Shown here: positions 33,445-44,704 of the stretch, one piece after another | Numbering within the stretch: the first letter of the stretch is position 1 | How the letters are laid out: every line of letters starts with the position of its first letter | IMG/VR virus record: IMGVR_UViG_3300046804_001071 | Coordinates: 1-53,241 of that record | Direction: 5' to 3' (one strand) | Length of the DNA stretch: 53,241 nucleotides | Source of the DNA: a virus | Notes under the pieces: generated by a model | The model's database searches: none | Seen by the model: only the letters and a program-made list of their open reading frames with translations | What the model was told of the DNA's origin: nothing | Program-made: the position numbers and the translations under genes

Positions 33445-36032
33445 TGGGCACCTGGGAATCAGCAGGAAACGGTCGACTAGGCAAAGGAGCCGACTGGTAT
33501 GCGAAGAACGGATGGGTGCTCTTACCTGTCCACGGAATCACTGAAGATGGCCGTTGCACATGCGGTAAGCCTCACGGGGACGCTAAAGACATTGGTAAGC
33601 ACCCGGCTCTGCACAACTGGAACACCGAGGCATCTTCTGACCTGACTCAGGTTGGTATTTGGTGGAACCAAAACCCTGACTACAACATCGGTGTTTTCTG
33701 CAAGCCTTCTGGATTTTTTGCAATTGATATTGACCCTCGCTCTGGTGGCGACGATGCCTTTGATATCCTTGAACAGCGAGCAGAGGGAAACCTGCCTCCT
33801 ACAGTAGAGGCTATTACTGGTGAGTACAACGTAAAGGGTAAGGTAGTTCGCGGTCGACACCTCATTTACCGCTGCGACCCTAACGAAAAGTTTCTAGGTA
33901 ACCTCTCTAAAGAGGGCCTAAAGGGTATCGATATCAAACACAACGGCTACATTCTTATCGCTCCGTCGCGCCACTTCTCTGGTACTACATATGACTGGAA
34001 ACCAGGCCACGCTCCATGGGAGATTGAAATCGCCGAGGCACCAGAAGAACTGCTTGCGGTTCTACGAGCCAAGGCACTTCGCCAGAACAGCGGATCTTCT
34101 TATAAGGATGGCAGCTGGGACTGGGTCTCTGAGCTAGAGTTTGGCGGGGAACGCGTAGATGTTCAGAAAGTTCTTGAAGAGGGAATTGATGAAGGCCACC
34201 GTGCGGTCGAGATTTATCGACTAGCCTGCGCCCTTGCCAATAAGTTTGGAACTACTCCAGACTCTCGCCTAATGATCGAGTCGATGATGATTCGCTTCAA
34301 TCACGAAATGGTTCGTCCCCCGTTAGAGCTAGAGGGCCCGAACTCTCTACTTATGCACACTCACCGTGCTATCGACTTTGTTGCTTCTAGCCCTAAGACC
34401 GACCGTATGTGGCCTGGACTTTCTAACTGGGAGCAAGGTCAAAAGTGGGCCGAGCAGTCTCAGGCAGAGACTGCTGCAAATGTGAGCAGCCAGGTTGGTG
34501 CTTCTATTACCGCATTGGTTGAGAGTGGCGTTTCGATTAGCGAGGCTTCTAGCCACGGGAACCTAGATATTCCAGACGACCCTGATGCTGTAAATCCGGA
34601 AGATGGTGGACGCCCTGGTTATCGAACTCTTACTGATGTTGGTAATGGTCGTCGTCTAGTTGACTCCTACGGAAGTGCTATTCGTTACACCCCCGGTCTT
34701 GGTTGGTTCCACTGGGATGGTCAGTACTGGAAGCCAGACTCTGAAGAGATCGAGATGCGAGAGCTTTGCAAAAAGATTTCTCCAATTATTGCTAGCGAGG
34801 TTTCGAACCACGGTGCTGGAGATGACCAGAAAAAGGTTGAACTTGTAAAGTGGGCAAACCAGGCTAAGTCAAACTCTCGAATCAATTCGATGATTATGAG
34901 TGCCAACTCTGACCCTCGCATCGTTGTAGACCTATCCCTATGGGATGGTAACCCTCAGCTGCTGGGCGTGGCTAATGGTGTTATTGACTTGAAGACTGGA
35001 GAGCTAATGCGAGGTCGACCAGATCTACACATTACAAAGCGTGCTCCAGTTACATACACTCCTGGACTTCGTAATACCCGCTGGGAGGAGTTTATTAACT
35101 ACGCTACTGGTGGAGACAAGGAACTTCAGGACTGGATTCAGCGTGCAGTTGGCTATACGCTCACGGGTCTCAGCAACCAGGATGTGTTGTTCTTAGTTTA
35201 TGGTCCAGCTGGTTCTGGTAAAAACACGTTCGTTGAAACTATCTTCGAAGCACTGGGTTCGGACCAGTATGCCGGAATTCTTCCTTCTCAGGAGTTGGCT
35301 GCTAATACTGGAAGCGTTAAGTCTTCTAGCGAATACTATATGGCTGCACTTCGCGGTAAGCGTATGATCTGGGTTGACGAGCTTCCTGAATCTGAGCGTA
35401 TCAATGAAAACCAGGTTAAGGCTCTTACAGGTTCGTCAACTTTGAATGGACGTAATCCTGGTGGAGAGCCGTTCAGCTTCAAGGCTCAGGGTAAGTTGTG
35501 GATTACCACTAACCACCGCCCTATCATTAATGATGACGCTATGTGGCGTCGTCTTCGTCCAATTCCTTGGCTACACGCAGCCGAGAATCCAGACCCAGAC
35601 CTAAAAGCGTATCTTGCTGATCCCGAGGGCGGGCTTCCTGCAGTCCTTGCATGGGCTGTTGAGGGTGCAATCAAGTACTTAAGCTCCGGCGCTCGTGACC
35701 CTCTCGGTTGGTGTACTGCTGTTCGTGAATCTGCCGAAATCTATCGAAAGAACGAGGACCGTATTGGTTTGTTCTTAGATGAAGAAACTCGTGAATCAGA
35801 CGGGACTTCTGTGCTTGTTAAGCAGCTCTACACCATCTATCGAATGTGGTCGGATGAGCGTGGTGAACGTCCTATGACTCAAATTGCCTTCCAGCGTAAA
35901 CTTGCTGATCGTGGTTTAGCAATTGTTGGTCAGGGTTCTCGTGCTGAAATCAAGCACCGCACCTTGGTTCCTCGAGTTGTTCAAAACAGTGAAGTTGACT
36001 GGGGAATCGCGACACGACTCGCACAGATCTAA
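33444..36032 (+). CDS. Primase-polymerase / SF3 helicase
   Basis: An 862-residue protein from a GTG start coupled to a leader ORF. Residues ~15-215 form a Prim-Pol domain: WVLLPVHGITEDGRCTCGK (with CxC and a following PHGDAKDIGKHP), FFAIDIDPRSGGDD with the DxD metal site, and GRHLIYRC. A linker follows, then a D5_N-type part and an SF3 helicase at ~540-720: GPAGSGKNTF (Walker A, ~588), MIWVDELPE (Walker B, ~641) and GKLWITTNHRP (motif C). It would unwind and prime phage DNA for the family A polymerase. A terminator follows ~45 bases after the stop. Confidence 0.88.
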   Translation: MGTWESAGNGRLGKGADWYAKNGWVLLPVHGITEDGRCTCGKPHGDAKDIGKHPALHNWNTEASSDLTQVGIWWNQNPDYNIGVFCKPSGFFAIDIDPRSGGDDAFDILEQRAEGNLPPTVEAITGEYNVKGKVVRGRHLIYRCDPNEKFLGNLSKEGLKGIDIKHNGYILIAPSRHFSGTTYDWKPGHAPWEIEIAEAPEELLAVLRAKALRQNSGSSYKDGSWDWVSELEFGGERVDVQKVLEEGIDEGHRAVEIYRLACALANKFGTTPDSRLMIESMMIRFNHEMVRPPLELEGPNSLLMHTHRAIDFVASSPKTDRMWPGLSNWEQGQKWAEQSQAETAANVSSQVGASITALVESGVSISEASSHGNLDIPDDPDAVNPEDGGRPGYRTLTDVGNGRRLVDSYGSAIRYTPGLGWFHWDGQYWKPDSEEIEMRELCKKISPIIASEVSNHGAGDDQKKVELVKWANQAKSNSRINSMIMSANSDPRIVVDLSLWDGNPQLLGVANGVIDLKTGELMRGRPDLHITKRAPVTYTPGLRNTRWEEFINYATGGDKELQDWIQRAVGYTLTGLSNQDVLFLVYGPAGSGKNTFVETIFEALGSDQYAGILPSQELAANTGSVKSSSEYYMAALRGKRMIWVDELPESERINENQVKALTGSSTLNGRNPGGEPFSFKAQGKLWITTNHRPIINDDAMWRRLRPIPWLHAAENPDPDLKAYLADPEGGLPAVLAWAVEGAIKYLSSGARDPLGWCTAVRESAEIYRKNEDRIGLFLDEETRESDGTSVLVKQLYTIYRMWSDERGERPMTQIAFQRKLADRGLAIVGQGSRAEIKHRTLVPRVVQNSEVDWGIATRLAQI

Positions 36033-36077
36033 ATAATGTGTTAGTATGTAGTGTGTTTCCTGGGAGAGGTAAAGCAC

Positions 36078-36110
36078 CAGGGGGTCAGTTTTCTGGCCCC
36101 CTGTATCTTT
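36078..36110 (+). terminator. Rho-independent terminator after the primase gene
   Basis: An 11-bp stem (CAGGGGGTCAG at 36078-36088 with CTGGCCCCCTG at 36093-36103, one G-U) with a TTTT loop, followed by TATCTTTT. It separates the primase gene from the sugar genes. Confidence 0.75.
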
Positions 36111-36125
36111 TATAAAGAGGACTAC

Positions 36126-36890
36126 ATGCACATTAGAATCGCAACCCCTATGTACGGTGGGAACTGTAAGGGAATTTACGTAGACAGCATTCTAGGTCTA
36201 ACATTTCGACTTGCTCAGGCGGGACACCAAGTATCTTTTTCTAAGATTTATAACGAAAGCCTAATCACTAGAGCTAGAAATAACCTGGTTAGCGAGTTTA
36301 TGAATAGTGATGCGGATGTATTGCTTTTCGTAGATGCTGACGAAGGCTTCGAGCCTGGTGGCGTAATTAAAATGCTTGAAATGGATAAAGACATCATTGG
36401 TGGAATCTACCCGATGAAGAACTTTAACTGGGAAAATATTCGTAAGGCTGCCATTGCCGGTAAAAAAGATCTGACTCGTTACTCTGGGTTGTTTGCTATG
36501 AATCCGGTTCCTGGAACTACGCAAATCAACATCAATGAGCCGATGCCTGTTACTGAAGTCGGCACGGGTTTGATGGCAATCAAGCGAACCGTTTTTGAGC
36601 AAATGGAGCCGCACTGTGGCAAGTACGCAGTTAATGGGCCTGATGCTCAGTTTGATTTCAACAACATGGTGACTGAATATTTTGCAACCAGCATTACCGA
36701 AGAAGGGATTCTTCTCTCGGAGGACTATCACTTCTGCCGTAAGTGGCGTTCCATGGGTGGAGAGGTTTATGCTGCTCCGTGGGTAGTTGTTGATCACGCT
36801 GGAGAGTATATCTTCAATGGTCGATACGTCTCGGAACTAGAGCTAAATGCTGACCCTGTAGTAGATAATAAAAATAAAAAGAAGAAGTAA
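36126..36890 (+). CDS. GT-A glycosyltransferase
   Basis: The start is ATG 36126 with AAAGAGG seven bases before; the longer open frame from 36051 runs through the terminator. The 254-residue protein has IRIATPMYGGNCKGIYVDSI, an ITRARNNLVSEFM helix, and VLLFVDADEGFEPGG, in which DAD is the metal/nucleotide-sugar motif. A second-half signature GTGLMAIKRTVFEQM, SEDYHFCRKWRSMGGEVYAA and VVVDHAGEY fits GT-A enzymes related to Anp1/GT2-type proteins. Donor and acceptor are unknown. It begins the sugar cluster next to the collagen-like fibre. The stop overlaps the next start (TAATG). Confidence 0.75.
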   Translation: MHIRIATPMYGGNCKGIYVDSILGLTFRLAQAGHQVSFSKIYNESLITRARNNLVSEFMNSDADVLLFVDADEGFEPGGVIKMLEMDKDIIGGIYPMKNFNWENIRKAAIAGKKDLTRYSGLFAMNPVPGTTQININEPMPVTEVGTGLMAIKRTVFEQMEPHCGKYAVNGPDAQFDFNNMVTEYFATSITEEGILLSEDYHFCRKWRSMGGEVYAAPWVVVDHAGEYIFNGRYVSELELNADPVVDNKNKKKK

Positions 36891-37900
36891 TGACTGAAAC
36901 ACTTGTGAAGCTTGCCGCTTCGCGTGGTGGGAAGTTGGCTCCTATTGTTATTTCTGAGGGCCTTACTGCGGGAACTGGCTTAATGAATCCTTCGGTCTTT
37001 GTTACCGACGAGGACGAGATTTATGTAAATCTGCGCCACGTTAACTACACTCTTTTTAGTTCTGAAAACGAGCAGAAGTTCCCTAGCCGCTGGGGGCCGC
37101 TTGCCTATTTGCATCCGGAAAAGGATCAGACGCTTAGAACAACTAACTACATCTGTAAGTTAGATTCAGATCTTTCGATCATCGGATCTGGAGTTATTGA
37201 CACTTCTGATTTAGATGTAACCCCTCTCTGGGAGTTTATTGGTGAAGAAGATTGCCGACTAGTTAAGTGGGAAGGCAAATGGTACGCGATTGGCGTTCGC
37301 CGTGACACTACTACTAATGGCCAAGGCCGCATGGAACTCAGCGAGATTGAGATTGACGAAGATACTTGGACTATCAAAGAAGTCTCTCGACTTCGTATTC
37401 CAGCCCCTGGCGCAGATGACTCCTACTGCGAGAAGAACTGGATGCCAATTCTCGACAAGCCTTTCCATTTTGTAAAGTGGGCTAGCCCCACTGAGGTCGT
37501 TAAGGCTTCGCCAGATAAAAATGAATGTGTTCAGATTTCTCTTAATGATGGGATAGTTCCACCTAAAGACCAGCGTGGCGGGTCGCATGTTGTGGAGTGG
37601 AATGGTCACTATATTGCCTTTACTCACGAGGTTGATCTTTTTAAAAACTACTTAAACCAGAAGGACGGGATATACCGTCACCGATTGGCAGTCTGGGATG
37701 AGAATTTTAAGCTAATTGGTTTATCTCCGAGGCCTAGGACTTTCTTGGGCGGTCGCATCGAGTTTGTTGCTGGTGCTGCTAAGTATAAAAACGATCTACT
37801 AGTTAGTTTTGGATTTCAGGATAACGCGGCGTTTGTTCTACAAATGCCTGAAGATCTTGTTGATGGTTTGATGGCTGAGGCACTAGCATATGGTTACTAA
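36890..37900 (+). CDS. Five-bladed beta-propeller GH130/GT108-like protein, copy 1
   Basis: A 336-residue protein coupled to the glycosyltransferase. It has motifs of five-bladed propellers of the GH130/GH43/GT108 groups: LMNPSVFVTDED, EEDCRLVKWEGKWYAIGVR, YCEKNWMPILD, RGGSHVVEWNGHYIAFTHE and IEFVAGAAKYKNDLLVSFGF. GH130 and GT108 enzymes make or break beta-mannosides with phosphate or a nucleotide sugar. Which reaction this one does cannot be told. A paralogue lies at 45142, on the far side of the fibre cassette. The last 11 bases overlap the next gene. Confidence 0.6.
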   Translation: MTETLVKLAASRGGKLAPIVISEGLTAGTGLMNPSVFVTDEDEIYVNLRHVNYTLFSSENEQKFPSRWGPLAYLHPEKDQTLRTTNYICKLDSDLSIIGSGVIDTSDLDVTPLWEFIGEEDCRLVKWEGKWYAIGVRRDTTTNGQGRMELSEIEIDEDTWTIKEVSRLRIPAPGADDSYCEKNWMPILDKPFHFVKWASPTEVVKASPDKNECVQISLNDGIVPPKDQRGGSHVVEWNGHYIAFTHEVDLFKNYLNQKDGIYRHRLAVWDENFKLIGLSPRPRTFLGGRIEFVAGAAKYKNDLLVSFGFQDNAAFVLQMPEDLVDGLMAEALAYGY

Positions 37901-38462
37901 TGAAAAGATAGAAAAACTAATCTTCGAACTATCTGAAGATTCGTACAATCCTTCAAAAAATTTAGAAATTGCTGTTGAGTATGAAAAGCTCGGTCAAACT
38001 GCATCGGCTGTTGCTTTCTATCTTCGTGCTGCAGAATACGGATACGATTCTCATCGGGATGTTGTCTACTCGGCCTTACTTAGAATTTCTATTTGTATGG
38101 ACGGTCAGATGGGGCGTGATTTGACGGTAAGTAATTCGTTGCTTCAGGCTATTGCATATCTTCCTACTCGACCTGAAGCGTACTTCTTAATGTCGGTAAT
38201 GTATGAAAGAAGCGGTCAGTGGCAGGAAAGCTACACGTATGCCGTTCTGGCTGGAATGTATGACCGTCAATTTTTTGACTTATCTGTTGATGTTGGTTAT
38301 TCGCCTTGGTACTCTTACAATTTCCAAAAAGCAGTTGCTGCTTGGTGGATTGGTAGACGAGAAGAGAGCCTTCAGACTTTAAGAAAGCTGGCTGCGGACG
38401 AGCGTTGCCCTGAAGTCTATAGAGCAGCTGCTAAAGATAACTTAAACCGGCTCGATAGTTAG
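37890..38462 (+). CDS. TPR-like helical repeat protein
   Basis: A 190-residue protein starting within the end of the propeller gene. It is helix-rich with TPR-like pairs: YEKLGQTASAVAFYLRAAEY, YFLMSVMYERSGQWQESYTY and WWIGRREESLQTLRKLA. Phage and bacterial glycosyltransferases often carry such repeats C-terminally, so this may scaffold the enzymes of the cluster. It ends facing the minus-strand fibre genes and its last 21 bases overlap the small convergent gene at 38442. Confidence 0.6.
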   Translation: MVTNEKIEKLIFELSEDSYNPSKNLEIAVEYEKLGQTASAVAFYLRAAEYGYDSHRDVVYSALLRISICMDGQMGRDLTVSNSLLQAIAYLPTRPEAYFLMSVMYERSGQWQESYTYAVLAGMYDRQFFDLSVDVGYSPWYSYNFQKAVAAWWIGRREESLQTLRKLAADERCPEVYRAAAKDNLNRLDS

Positions 38463-38615
38463 TTCTTGCTGAACTCTGCGTTCACTTCCATAAGTGGATA
38501 GAAGATTAGTGTACTCCGGAGATGAGTTTATGCTCTCGATGTATGTTAATGCCTCTTCGTGTGTGTCCACTGTTGCTATTACTCTGGCCGTTGGCATCTC
38601 TACTACGTTAAACAT
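38442..38615 (-). CDS. Small protein downstream of the collagen-like fibre
   Basis: A 57-residue protein from ATG at 38615, nine bases after the fibre gene stop; TAGGAG (stop plus ribosome site) precedes it. It starts MFNVVEMPTARVIATVDTHE and has one helix EEALTYIESINS. The end overlaps the end of the TPR-like gene on the other strand. Good start signals and tight spacing support it. No family recognised; a small fibre accessory or chaperone is possible. Confidence 0.5.
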   Translation of the reverse strand: MFNVVEMPTARVIATVDTHEEALTYIESINSSPEYTNLLSTYGSERRVQQELTIEPV

Positions 38616-38623
38616 CAAAACTC

Positions 38624-41600
38624 CTAAGCGTGTATGTATTGAATAAATAGTGATGTTCCATACTGCCAGTTAGTGTCGGTACCTGCTGATAGAACGTTAA
38701 CTGTTGATGGCGACGTCTGATAGACACGTAGGTCAATAATATCGTTTGCTGCTAGATAGATATATTCTATTGTTGTTTCAGCAATGAAGTCGTAGGTCAA
38801 CCCACCGTAAGAGTTCATACGAGTAGCTGGAGACGCGTTGAGGTAGATGTAAATAACCTTGTTGTTACCAGTTGTAATGGCAGCGTCCCAGTAGGCGGTT
38901 CCCTTAATTCGGTAGTATCCTGCATTTGATACTGTTACTCGACCGGATGACATGGTAAATCCGCTTCCAGACGAGACTACGTTTGCGCTAGTACTGAAGT
39001 TGATAATGGTGTTGGTAGATGCGGCTGCGGTTTGTGTGGCAGTCTTTCTAACAATATATGTATTAGGTGCCGCTGGAAGACCTCCCTGAAGACCTTGAAC
39101 ACCTTGTAGACCTGTTGTTCCTTGTAGACCTGTTGTTCCTTGAGTTCCAGTAGCGCCTTGAAGGCCTGTCGCGCCCTGCGTTCCAGTGGCACCCTGAGCA
39201 CCAGTCGTTCCTGTAGAACCCTGAGCACCGGTAGCTCCTGTCGAGCCTTGTATTCCTGTAGTTCCGGTAGAACCCTGGATACCAGTTGCACCAGTTATAC
39301 CCTGAGCACCAGTTGCACCTTGAGCGCCAGTGGTTCCCTGAGCACCACCAGCTCCAATTGCAGAACCTACTCCAGCAGCACCAGTGGTGATATCTAGGTA
39401 GAAACCGCGAGCGGTTCCACCTTGTTCGAAGAAGCGAAGCCTATTTTGATAGACGTCAATGGTTACACCATTGGTAATGGTCGTATTGGTAACGGCATTA
39501 GCTAGGAAGATTTCTCCACCCTCGTCACCGGACCTGGAATTTACAAGTACTTTTCCGCTTCCAATTGAGAGGTCGGTTCCATCATAGGTGAGTCCGGAGC
39601 TTCCTGATGCTACGTTGCTAGCGTTTTTGTAGACAATCTGATTTGCGGAACCTGCTACAGGTCCAGTGATACCTTGCGTTCCCTGTGTACCCGTGGCTCC
39701 TTGTGCGCCCGTGGCTCCCTGACTTCCAGTACTTCCAGTAATACCCTGAGACCCTGTCGAGCCTTGTATACCCGTGGCACCCGTAGTTCCTTGTGCACCA
39801 TCAGTCCCATTAGTACCGCTAGTTCCTTGCGCGCCGGTGGCTCCGGTAGAGCCCGTGGCTCCCTGTGCGCCATCAATTCCTGCTGTGCCTTGAGCACCGG
39901 TAGTTCCCTGACTTCCAGTAGCGCCTGTTGTACCTTGAGCACCAGTTGAACCTGTAGCTCCGGTAGAACCTGTGGCACCCTGAGCCCCTGTAGCACCTGT
40001 AGTTCCTTGCGCGCCCGTTGAGCCTGTCGCGCCAGTTGCTCCTTGAGCGCCATTAGTTCCGTTTGTACCTGAAGTACCCTGAGCACCAGTAGAGCCAGTG
40101 GCACCAGTTGAGCCAGTGGTTCCCTGAATACCTGTTGCACCTGTAGTTCCTTGTGCACCAGTCGCGCCTGTCGAACCCTGAGCCCCTGTTGCACCTGTAG
40201 TTCCTTGTGCTCCGGTATCTCCCGTAGTGCCTTGAGCACCAGTAGAGCCTGTAATTCCTTGTGCTCCGGTTGTACCTGTTACTCCCTGAGTACCTGTCGC
40301 GCCTTGTGCTCCGGTGGCTCCAGTTGTTCCGGTTATTCCTTGCGAACCTGTTGCTCCTGTAGCTCCTTGAGAACCAGTCGTTCCTTGAGCACCGTCTGCT
40401 CCAGACGAACCGGTAGCTCCGGTGGCTCCTTGGGCACCAGTGCTACCTGTGGTACCGGTAGTTCCTTGTGAACCTGTGGTCCCTTGTACACCTGTCGAGC
40501 CAGTTGCACCTTGCGCTCCTGTAGAGCCGGTAGTTCCTTGTGCACCAGTCGCGCCTGTCGAACCAGTAGCGCCTGTAGTTCCCTGCGAGCCGGTCGCTCC
40601 GGTGATGCCTTGAGTACCTTCGACACCTTGTGAGCCTGTCGCACCCTGAGCGCCAGTAGCACCCTGAGCACCTGTGTCACCGATATCACCGTTACGAGCA
40701 AATGTAATTTGGATTGCTGTAGCATTGGCTAGGCTCGAGATGCTTCCAGAAACGTAGGCGACTGGAACCTCGAAGTAAGTGTCGTGGTGGTAGTGGTTAC
40801 CTACGATTGAGTAGTAGACAAAGTTAGATGCGTTTGCTGCATCTGAAATCTTGAACGTACCCTTAATAGAAGATGTAGAGTCGTCAATAGTTTGTAGGAA
40901 TGATGAGATGTCGGTCGATGTCTGGTCGTAGTAGCTAATGTAAAGCTCTGTCCCAGACGTTAGCGTGTTGTTGAAGTTTAGGTTTCCAGAGCCTGGGTTT
41001 TCATCAACTGTACTAGTTAGGTAGTGGTACGCAAATGTCGCTCCACCGAAAGTTCCGGTTAAACCTTGAACACCCTGAGTACCGGTAGTTCCTTGAGTTC
41101 CCTGAGCTCCGGTAGTTCCTTGTGCACCATCTAGCCCATTGGTTCCGGATGTTCCTTGGGCTCCAGATGTGCCCTGCGCTCCGACTGTACCTTGTGAACC
41201 TGTCGCTCCTGTCGTACCTTGGGCACCGGTCGAGCCAGTTACACCCTGTGTTCCGGTAGAGCCCGTGACACCTTGAGAACCTGTGTCACCTGTCGTACCC
41301 TGTGTTCCGGTTGCGCCAGTCGTACCTTGAGCACCCACTGCACCAGTTGTACCTTGAGCACCAGTTGAGCCTTCAATACCTTGCGAGCCAGTTATGCCTT
41401 GAGCGCCTGTTTGACCAGTTGCTCCTTGTGTTCCTGTGGCTCCCTGGGCTCCGTTGGTTCCGTTAGCCCCCTGTGCTCCAGTCTGGCCTACAGCTCCTTG
41501 AATACCCGTAGAGCCGGTGAGGCCTTGGACACCATCCTGACCAGTTGTTCCCTGAGAACCAGTTGAGCCAGTGGTTCCTTGTATACCTGTTGAGCCGGTT

Positions 41601-44600
41601 GTTCCTTGACTTCCAGTTGCTCCAACAGCACCTTGAATACCTGCCACGCCTTGCGCACCAGTTGAACCGGTGCTTCCAGTTGTACCTTGCGAGCCTGTTG
41701 TTCCTTGTATGCCTGCAGTACCTGTAGCACCTTGAGCGCCAGTCTCTCCCACTGCACCTTGAGCACCAGTTGAGCCAGTGGTGCCTTGCGCACCAGTTGT
41801 ACCCTGTGCTCCAACTTCTCCTGTTACACCCTGAGTTCCCGTAGTTCCCTGAGAGCCTGTGGCTCCCGTGGTTCCCTGAGTTCCGGAAGTACCTTGAGCT
41901 CCGTCATTTCCGGTCGCACCGGTCGCGCCTTGAGCACCATTGGTTCCCGATGTGCCTTGCGCACCAGTCAAACCCTGTAGACCTATTAGACCCTGAGCTC
42001 CGGCGGCTCCCTGAGAGCCTGTAATACCCTGCGTCCCCTGGGCACCCTCTGGTCCAACAATCTGTCCAACATTGTTCCAGACTCCGCCATCCCAAACGTA
42101 GAGGTCTCCGTTTTCTGCAACAATGTAAGCATCATTTACGTTGTTCTCATATAGAGGTAGGTCACCAGTTGTTGCAACAGTTCCGATGAAGTGAATAGAG
42201 ACACCTTGAGGACCCGTGGTGCCTGTGAATCCCTGAATTCCCTGGACACCCTGAGGCCCTTCAATACCTTGTGTACCAGTGGTGCCCTGAGCTCCAGTTA
42301 GTCCTGTCTCTCCCTGAACACCTTGAACTCCTTGAATACCTTCAGGCCCCTGAACACCTTGTGTTCCTGTAGTTCCCTGAGAGCCAGTGGTTCCCTGAAT
42401 ACCCTGGTCTCCGGTTGTTCCGGTTGTTCCCTGTACTCCATTAGCTCCTTGAGCACCGGTAGTGCCCTGCGCTCCAGTTGTTCCTTGAGTTCCGGTGGTA
42501 CCCTGTGTTCCTGTAGTTCCCTGGGAGCCTGTTGTTCCTTGTGCTCCGGCTGGGCCAGGAGTTAGTGAAATATTGTCCAGGGCGTCAGTAATGCTGTGGC
42601 CGGTGCCAGTATTGATTCGACTAGTGTCACCAATAATTAGGTCTAAGTATCCGTCGGTAACTAGTCCATTACCTGGGTTTGCTGCATTTAAGTAGACATC
42701 TCCATCAGCATTTAAGACAATGTCTCCACCCTCAGAGACAATAGAGATATTTGAAGCGTTGGTAATTGTTCCAGGGGTAAATGTGAAGTCGGCTACTGAG
42801 GCGTCAGCACCATTAGCTCCTTGAATACCCTGAATACCGTCAGTGCCTTGCATGCCTTGTAGGCCTGTTGTGCCTTGAACACCCTGTATACCTTGAGTAC
42901 CGTTTGTACCCTGAGGTCCTACCTGGGTGTACATAACCTGGGTGATGCCGAGGATTACAGATGGGGTCTCTGGGTATCCGTTAGTTGGGTTCTCTACAAG
43001 GGCAAGCTGAGTAGATGTTCCTTCCCAGAAAATCTGGACGTAGTCGTTTACTGCGGTCGACGTTCCTACAAAGGTGACGGTCACTAGCTGGTAGCTTGGC
43101 TGGTCAGAAGATTGACGTGGCTGTAGGGTGACAGACGTAGTTGAGTTTGGGTAGTTGGTTCCGTTTAGCTTCAACCAGAATCGTGCAGACTGAACAGCGT
43201 TAGTTGGGTTGGCAACCTGCATAACCGAGGTCATAGTGTATGTGCCAGGCTCAGCGATGGTTACTTTGCTGTTGTCAACAATTGAAATACCGTGACCGCT
43301 ACCATTAGGGTAGGTTGAGTTGATTGTTATAACTTGTTCAGTACTGACGTTTGCAAGAGTCTGAGTCTGTGAGCTGTAGAACGAGCCGTAGTGACCTACT
43401 GCACCACCCGAGCCTGTTGTACCTGTAGTTCCTTGAGTACCTTGGATTGCGGTTCCCTGGATACCCTGAAGACCAGTTAGACCCTGAGTTCCGTCGGTTC
43501 CTTGTAGTCCCTGAAGGCCTTGAATACCCTGATTTCCGGTGGCTCCCTGTGCCCCAGTAAGTCCGTCGGTGCCCTGCATACCTGTAGCACCTTGGACACC
43601 GTTAAGGCCGTTAGTTCCGGATGCGCCCTGAGTACCAGTGGTTCCCTGTGCACCTGTAGAGCCCTGAGCTCCTTGTGCACCGATAGCGCCCTGTGTTCCG
43701 GTAGCTCCTTGCGTTCCCGTGGCTCCCTGAGAACCTGTAGTACCTTGGACTCCCTGAATGCCCTGAGCACCGGTCTGACCTTGAATACCTGTGGACCCCT
43801 GGACTCCTTGACTTCCGGTCGTGCCTTGCGAGCCTATTGTGCCTTGTGTGCCGACAGCACCTTGAGTTCCAGTTGTGCCCTGCGGGCCTACCGTTCCTTG
43901 AGTTCCTTGAGCACCTTCAGGTCCAACAATTTGGCCCACGCTATCCCATGAGCTTCCGCTCCAAACATACAGGTCACCATCTGCGGACACGATGTAAGCG
44001 TCATTTACGGAGTTGCCGCTTCCCGGTAGGTCTACAACTTGTGCAACAGTGCCAATAAAGTGAATAGAAACACCCTGAGGCCCTGTGGCACCTGTAAATC
44101 CTTGGATTCCTTGAATGCCTTGCAACCCCTGCAAGCCTTGTAGTCCTTGTATCCCCTGCAATCCTTGAATACCCTGAAGCCCTTGAACTCCCTGAGTCCC
44201 CTGTGAGCCAGTGATACCTTGGACGCCCTGAGTGCCTTGGGTTCCTTGCGCTCCTGTTTGGCCTGTGGAGCCTTGTGCGCCTGTAGTGCCTTGCGCACCA
44301 GTTGCACCTTGGATTCCAGTGGCACCTTGGGTTCCAGTCTCGCCTGTTGCTCCTTGGGCACCTGTTGTACCCTGTGCTCCGGTGTTTCCTTGTTGTCCCT
44401 GGGCACCGTCTGTACCCTGCATGCCTGTTGCCCCTTGCATACCGGTTGCACCTTGCGTGCCTGTTATACCTTGTGGGCCCTGAGTGCCTTGGGTTCCTTG
44501 AGTACCTAATGCGCCTTGAGTTCCAGTTGTGCCCTGAGTTCCGGTGGTTCCTTGCGGACCTTGTACACCTTGAATACCTGGAGCACCCTGAGGACCACCA

Positions 44601-44704
44601 ATCCCGATTTCGACATGGTTTGGCTGCTCCTGAACAATAACTTTGTTCAGGTCGTGGGGGTTAACCGAAACTTTATTCGGGTTATCTCCAAAATCGACTG
44701 CCAT
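38624..44704 (-). CDS. Giant collagen-like tail fibre protein
   Basis: A 2026-residue protein, mostly Gly-X-Y triplets with X and Y dominated by Ala, Gln, Thr and Ser ([10 protein letters not shown] type) and very few prolines. The triplets are broken by at least six globular parts: two copies of a SIHFIGTVA...VNDAYIV.GDLYVW domain (~208-262 and ~828-885), a C1q/TNF-like beta domain (~440-600), a [11 protein letters not shown]-type beta domain (~640-715), a domain at ~1218-1345 ([17 protein letters not shown]) and another at ~1683-1790. The C-terminus (~1881-2026) is a C1q-like head starting [12 protein letters not shown]. It would be a trimeric receptor-binding fibre. Its Thr-rich triplets resemble those of glycosylated bacterial collagens. 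Confidence 0.85.
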   Translation of the reverse strand: MAVDFGDNPNKVSVNPHDLNKVIVQEQPNHVEIGIGGPQGAPGIQGVQGPQGTTGTQGTTGTQGALGTQGTQGTQGPQGITGTQGATGMQGATGMQGTDGAQGQQGNTGAQGTTGAQGATGETGTQGATGIQGATGAQGTTGAQGSTGQTGAQGTQGTQGVQGITGSQGTQGVQGLQGIQGLQGIQGLQGLQGLQGIQGIQGFTGATGPQGVSIHFIGTVAQVVDLPGSGNSVNDAYIVSADGDLYVWSGSSWDSVGQIVGPEGAQGTQGTVGPQGTTGTQGAVGTQGTIGSQGTTGSQGVQGSTGIQGQTGAQGIQGVQGTTGSQGATGTQGATGTQGAIGAQGAQGSTGAQGTTGTQGASGTNGLNGVQGATGMQGTDGLTGAQGATGNQGIQGLQGLQGTDGTQGLTGLQGIQGTAIQGTQGTTGTTGSGGAVGHYGSFYSSQTQTLANVSTEQVITINSTYPNGSGHGISIVDNSKVTIAEPGTYTMTSVMQVANPTNAVQSARFWLKLNGTNYPNSTTSVTLQPRQSSDQPSYQLVTVTFVGTSTAVNDYVQIFWEGTSTQLALVENPTNGYPETPSVILGITQVMYTQVGPQGTNGTQGIQGVQGTTGLQGMQGTDGIQGIQGANGADASVADFTFTPGTITNASNISIVSEGGDIVLNADGDVYLNAANPGNGLVTDGYLDLIIGDTSRINTGTGHSITDALDNISLTPGPAGAQGTTGSQGTTGTQGTTGTQGTTGAQGTTGAQGANGVQGTTGTTGDQGIQGTTGSQGTTGTQGVQGPEGIQGVQGVQGETGLTGAQGTTGTQGIEGPQGVQGIQGFTGTTGPQGVSIHFIGTVATTGDLPLYENNVNDAYIVAENGDLYVWDGGVWNNVGQIVGPEGAQGTQGITGSQGAAGAQGLIGLQGLTGAQGTSGTNGAQGATGATGNDGAQGTSGTQGTTGATGSQGTTGTQGVTGEVGAQGTTGAQGTTGSTGAQGAVGETGAQGATGTAGIQGTTGSQGTTGSTGSTGAQGVAGIQGAVGATGSQGTTGSTGIQGTTGSTGSQGTTGQDGVQGLTGSTGIQGAVGQTGAQGANGTNGAQGATGTQGATGQTGAQGITGSQGIEGSTGAQGTTGAVGAQGTTGATGTQGTTGDTGSQGVTGSTGTQGVTGSTGAQGTTGATGSQGTVGAQGTSGAQGTSGTNGLDGAQGTTGAQGTQGTTGTQGVQGLTGTFGGATFAYHYLTSTVDENPGSGNLNFNNTLTSGTELYISYYDQTSTDISSFLQTIDDSTSSIKGTFKISDAANASNFVYYSIVGNHYHHDTYFEVPVAYVSGSISSLANATAIQITFARNGDIGDTGAQGATGAQGATGSQGVEGTQGITGATGSQGTTGATGSTGATGAQGTTGSTGAQGATGSTGVQGTTGSQGTTGTTGSTGAQGATGATGSSGADGAQGTTGSQGATGATGSQGITGTTGATGAQGATGTQGVTGTTGAQGITGSTGAQGTTGDTGAQGTTGATGAQGSTGATGAQGTTGATGIQGTTGSTGATGSTGAQGTSGTNGTNGAQGATGATGSTGAQGTTGATGAQGATGSTGATGSTGAQGTTGATGSQGTTGAQGTAGIDGAQGATGSTGATGAQGTSGTNGTDGAQGTTGATGIQGSTGSQGITGSTGSQGATGAQGATGTQGTQGITGPVAGSANQIVYKNASNVASGSSGLTYDGTDLSIGSGKVLVNSRSGDEGGEIFLANAVTNTTITNGVTIDVYQNRLRFFEQGGTARGFYLDITTGAAGVGSAIGAGGAQGTTGAQGATGAQGITGATGIQGSTGTTGIQGSTGATGAQGSTGTTGAQGATGTQGATGLQGATGTQGTTGLQGTTGLQGVQGLQGGLPAAPNTYIVRKTATQTAAASTNTIINFSTSANVVSSGSGFTMSSGRVTVSNAGYYRIKGTAYWDAAITTGNNKVIYIYLNASPATRMNSYGGLTYDFIAETTIEYIYLAANDIIDLRVYQTSPSTVNVLSAGTDTNWQYGTSLFIQYIHA

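Noticed and set aside
36051-36125. Extended start of the glycosyltransferase at 36051
   Set aside because: The upstream frame codes through the terminator stem; the ATG at 36126 has a ribosome site.
39060-44600. Short DNA repeats that look like a repeat array (CRISPR-like)
   Set aside because: The period is 9 bases and its multiples, follows the Gly-X-Y codons of one open frame, and has no fixed repeats with unique spacers.
38624-44704. Many plus-strand and other-frame open frames inside the fibre gene
   Set aside because: They arise from the GC-rich repetitive Gly-X-Y coding of the minus strand, have Cys/Ser/Leu-biased nonsense compositions and no start signals.
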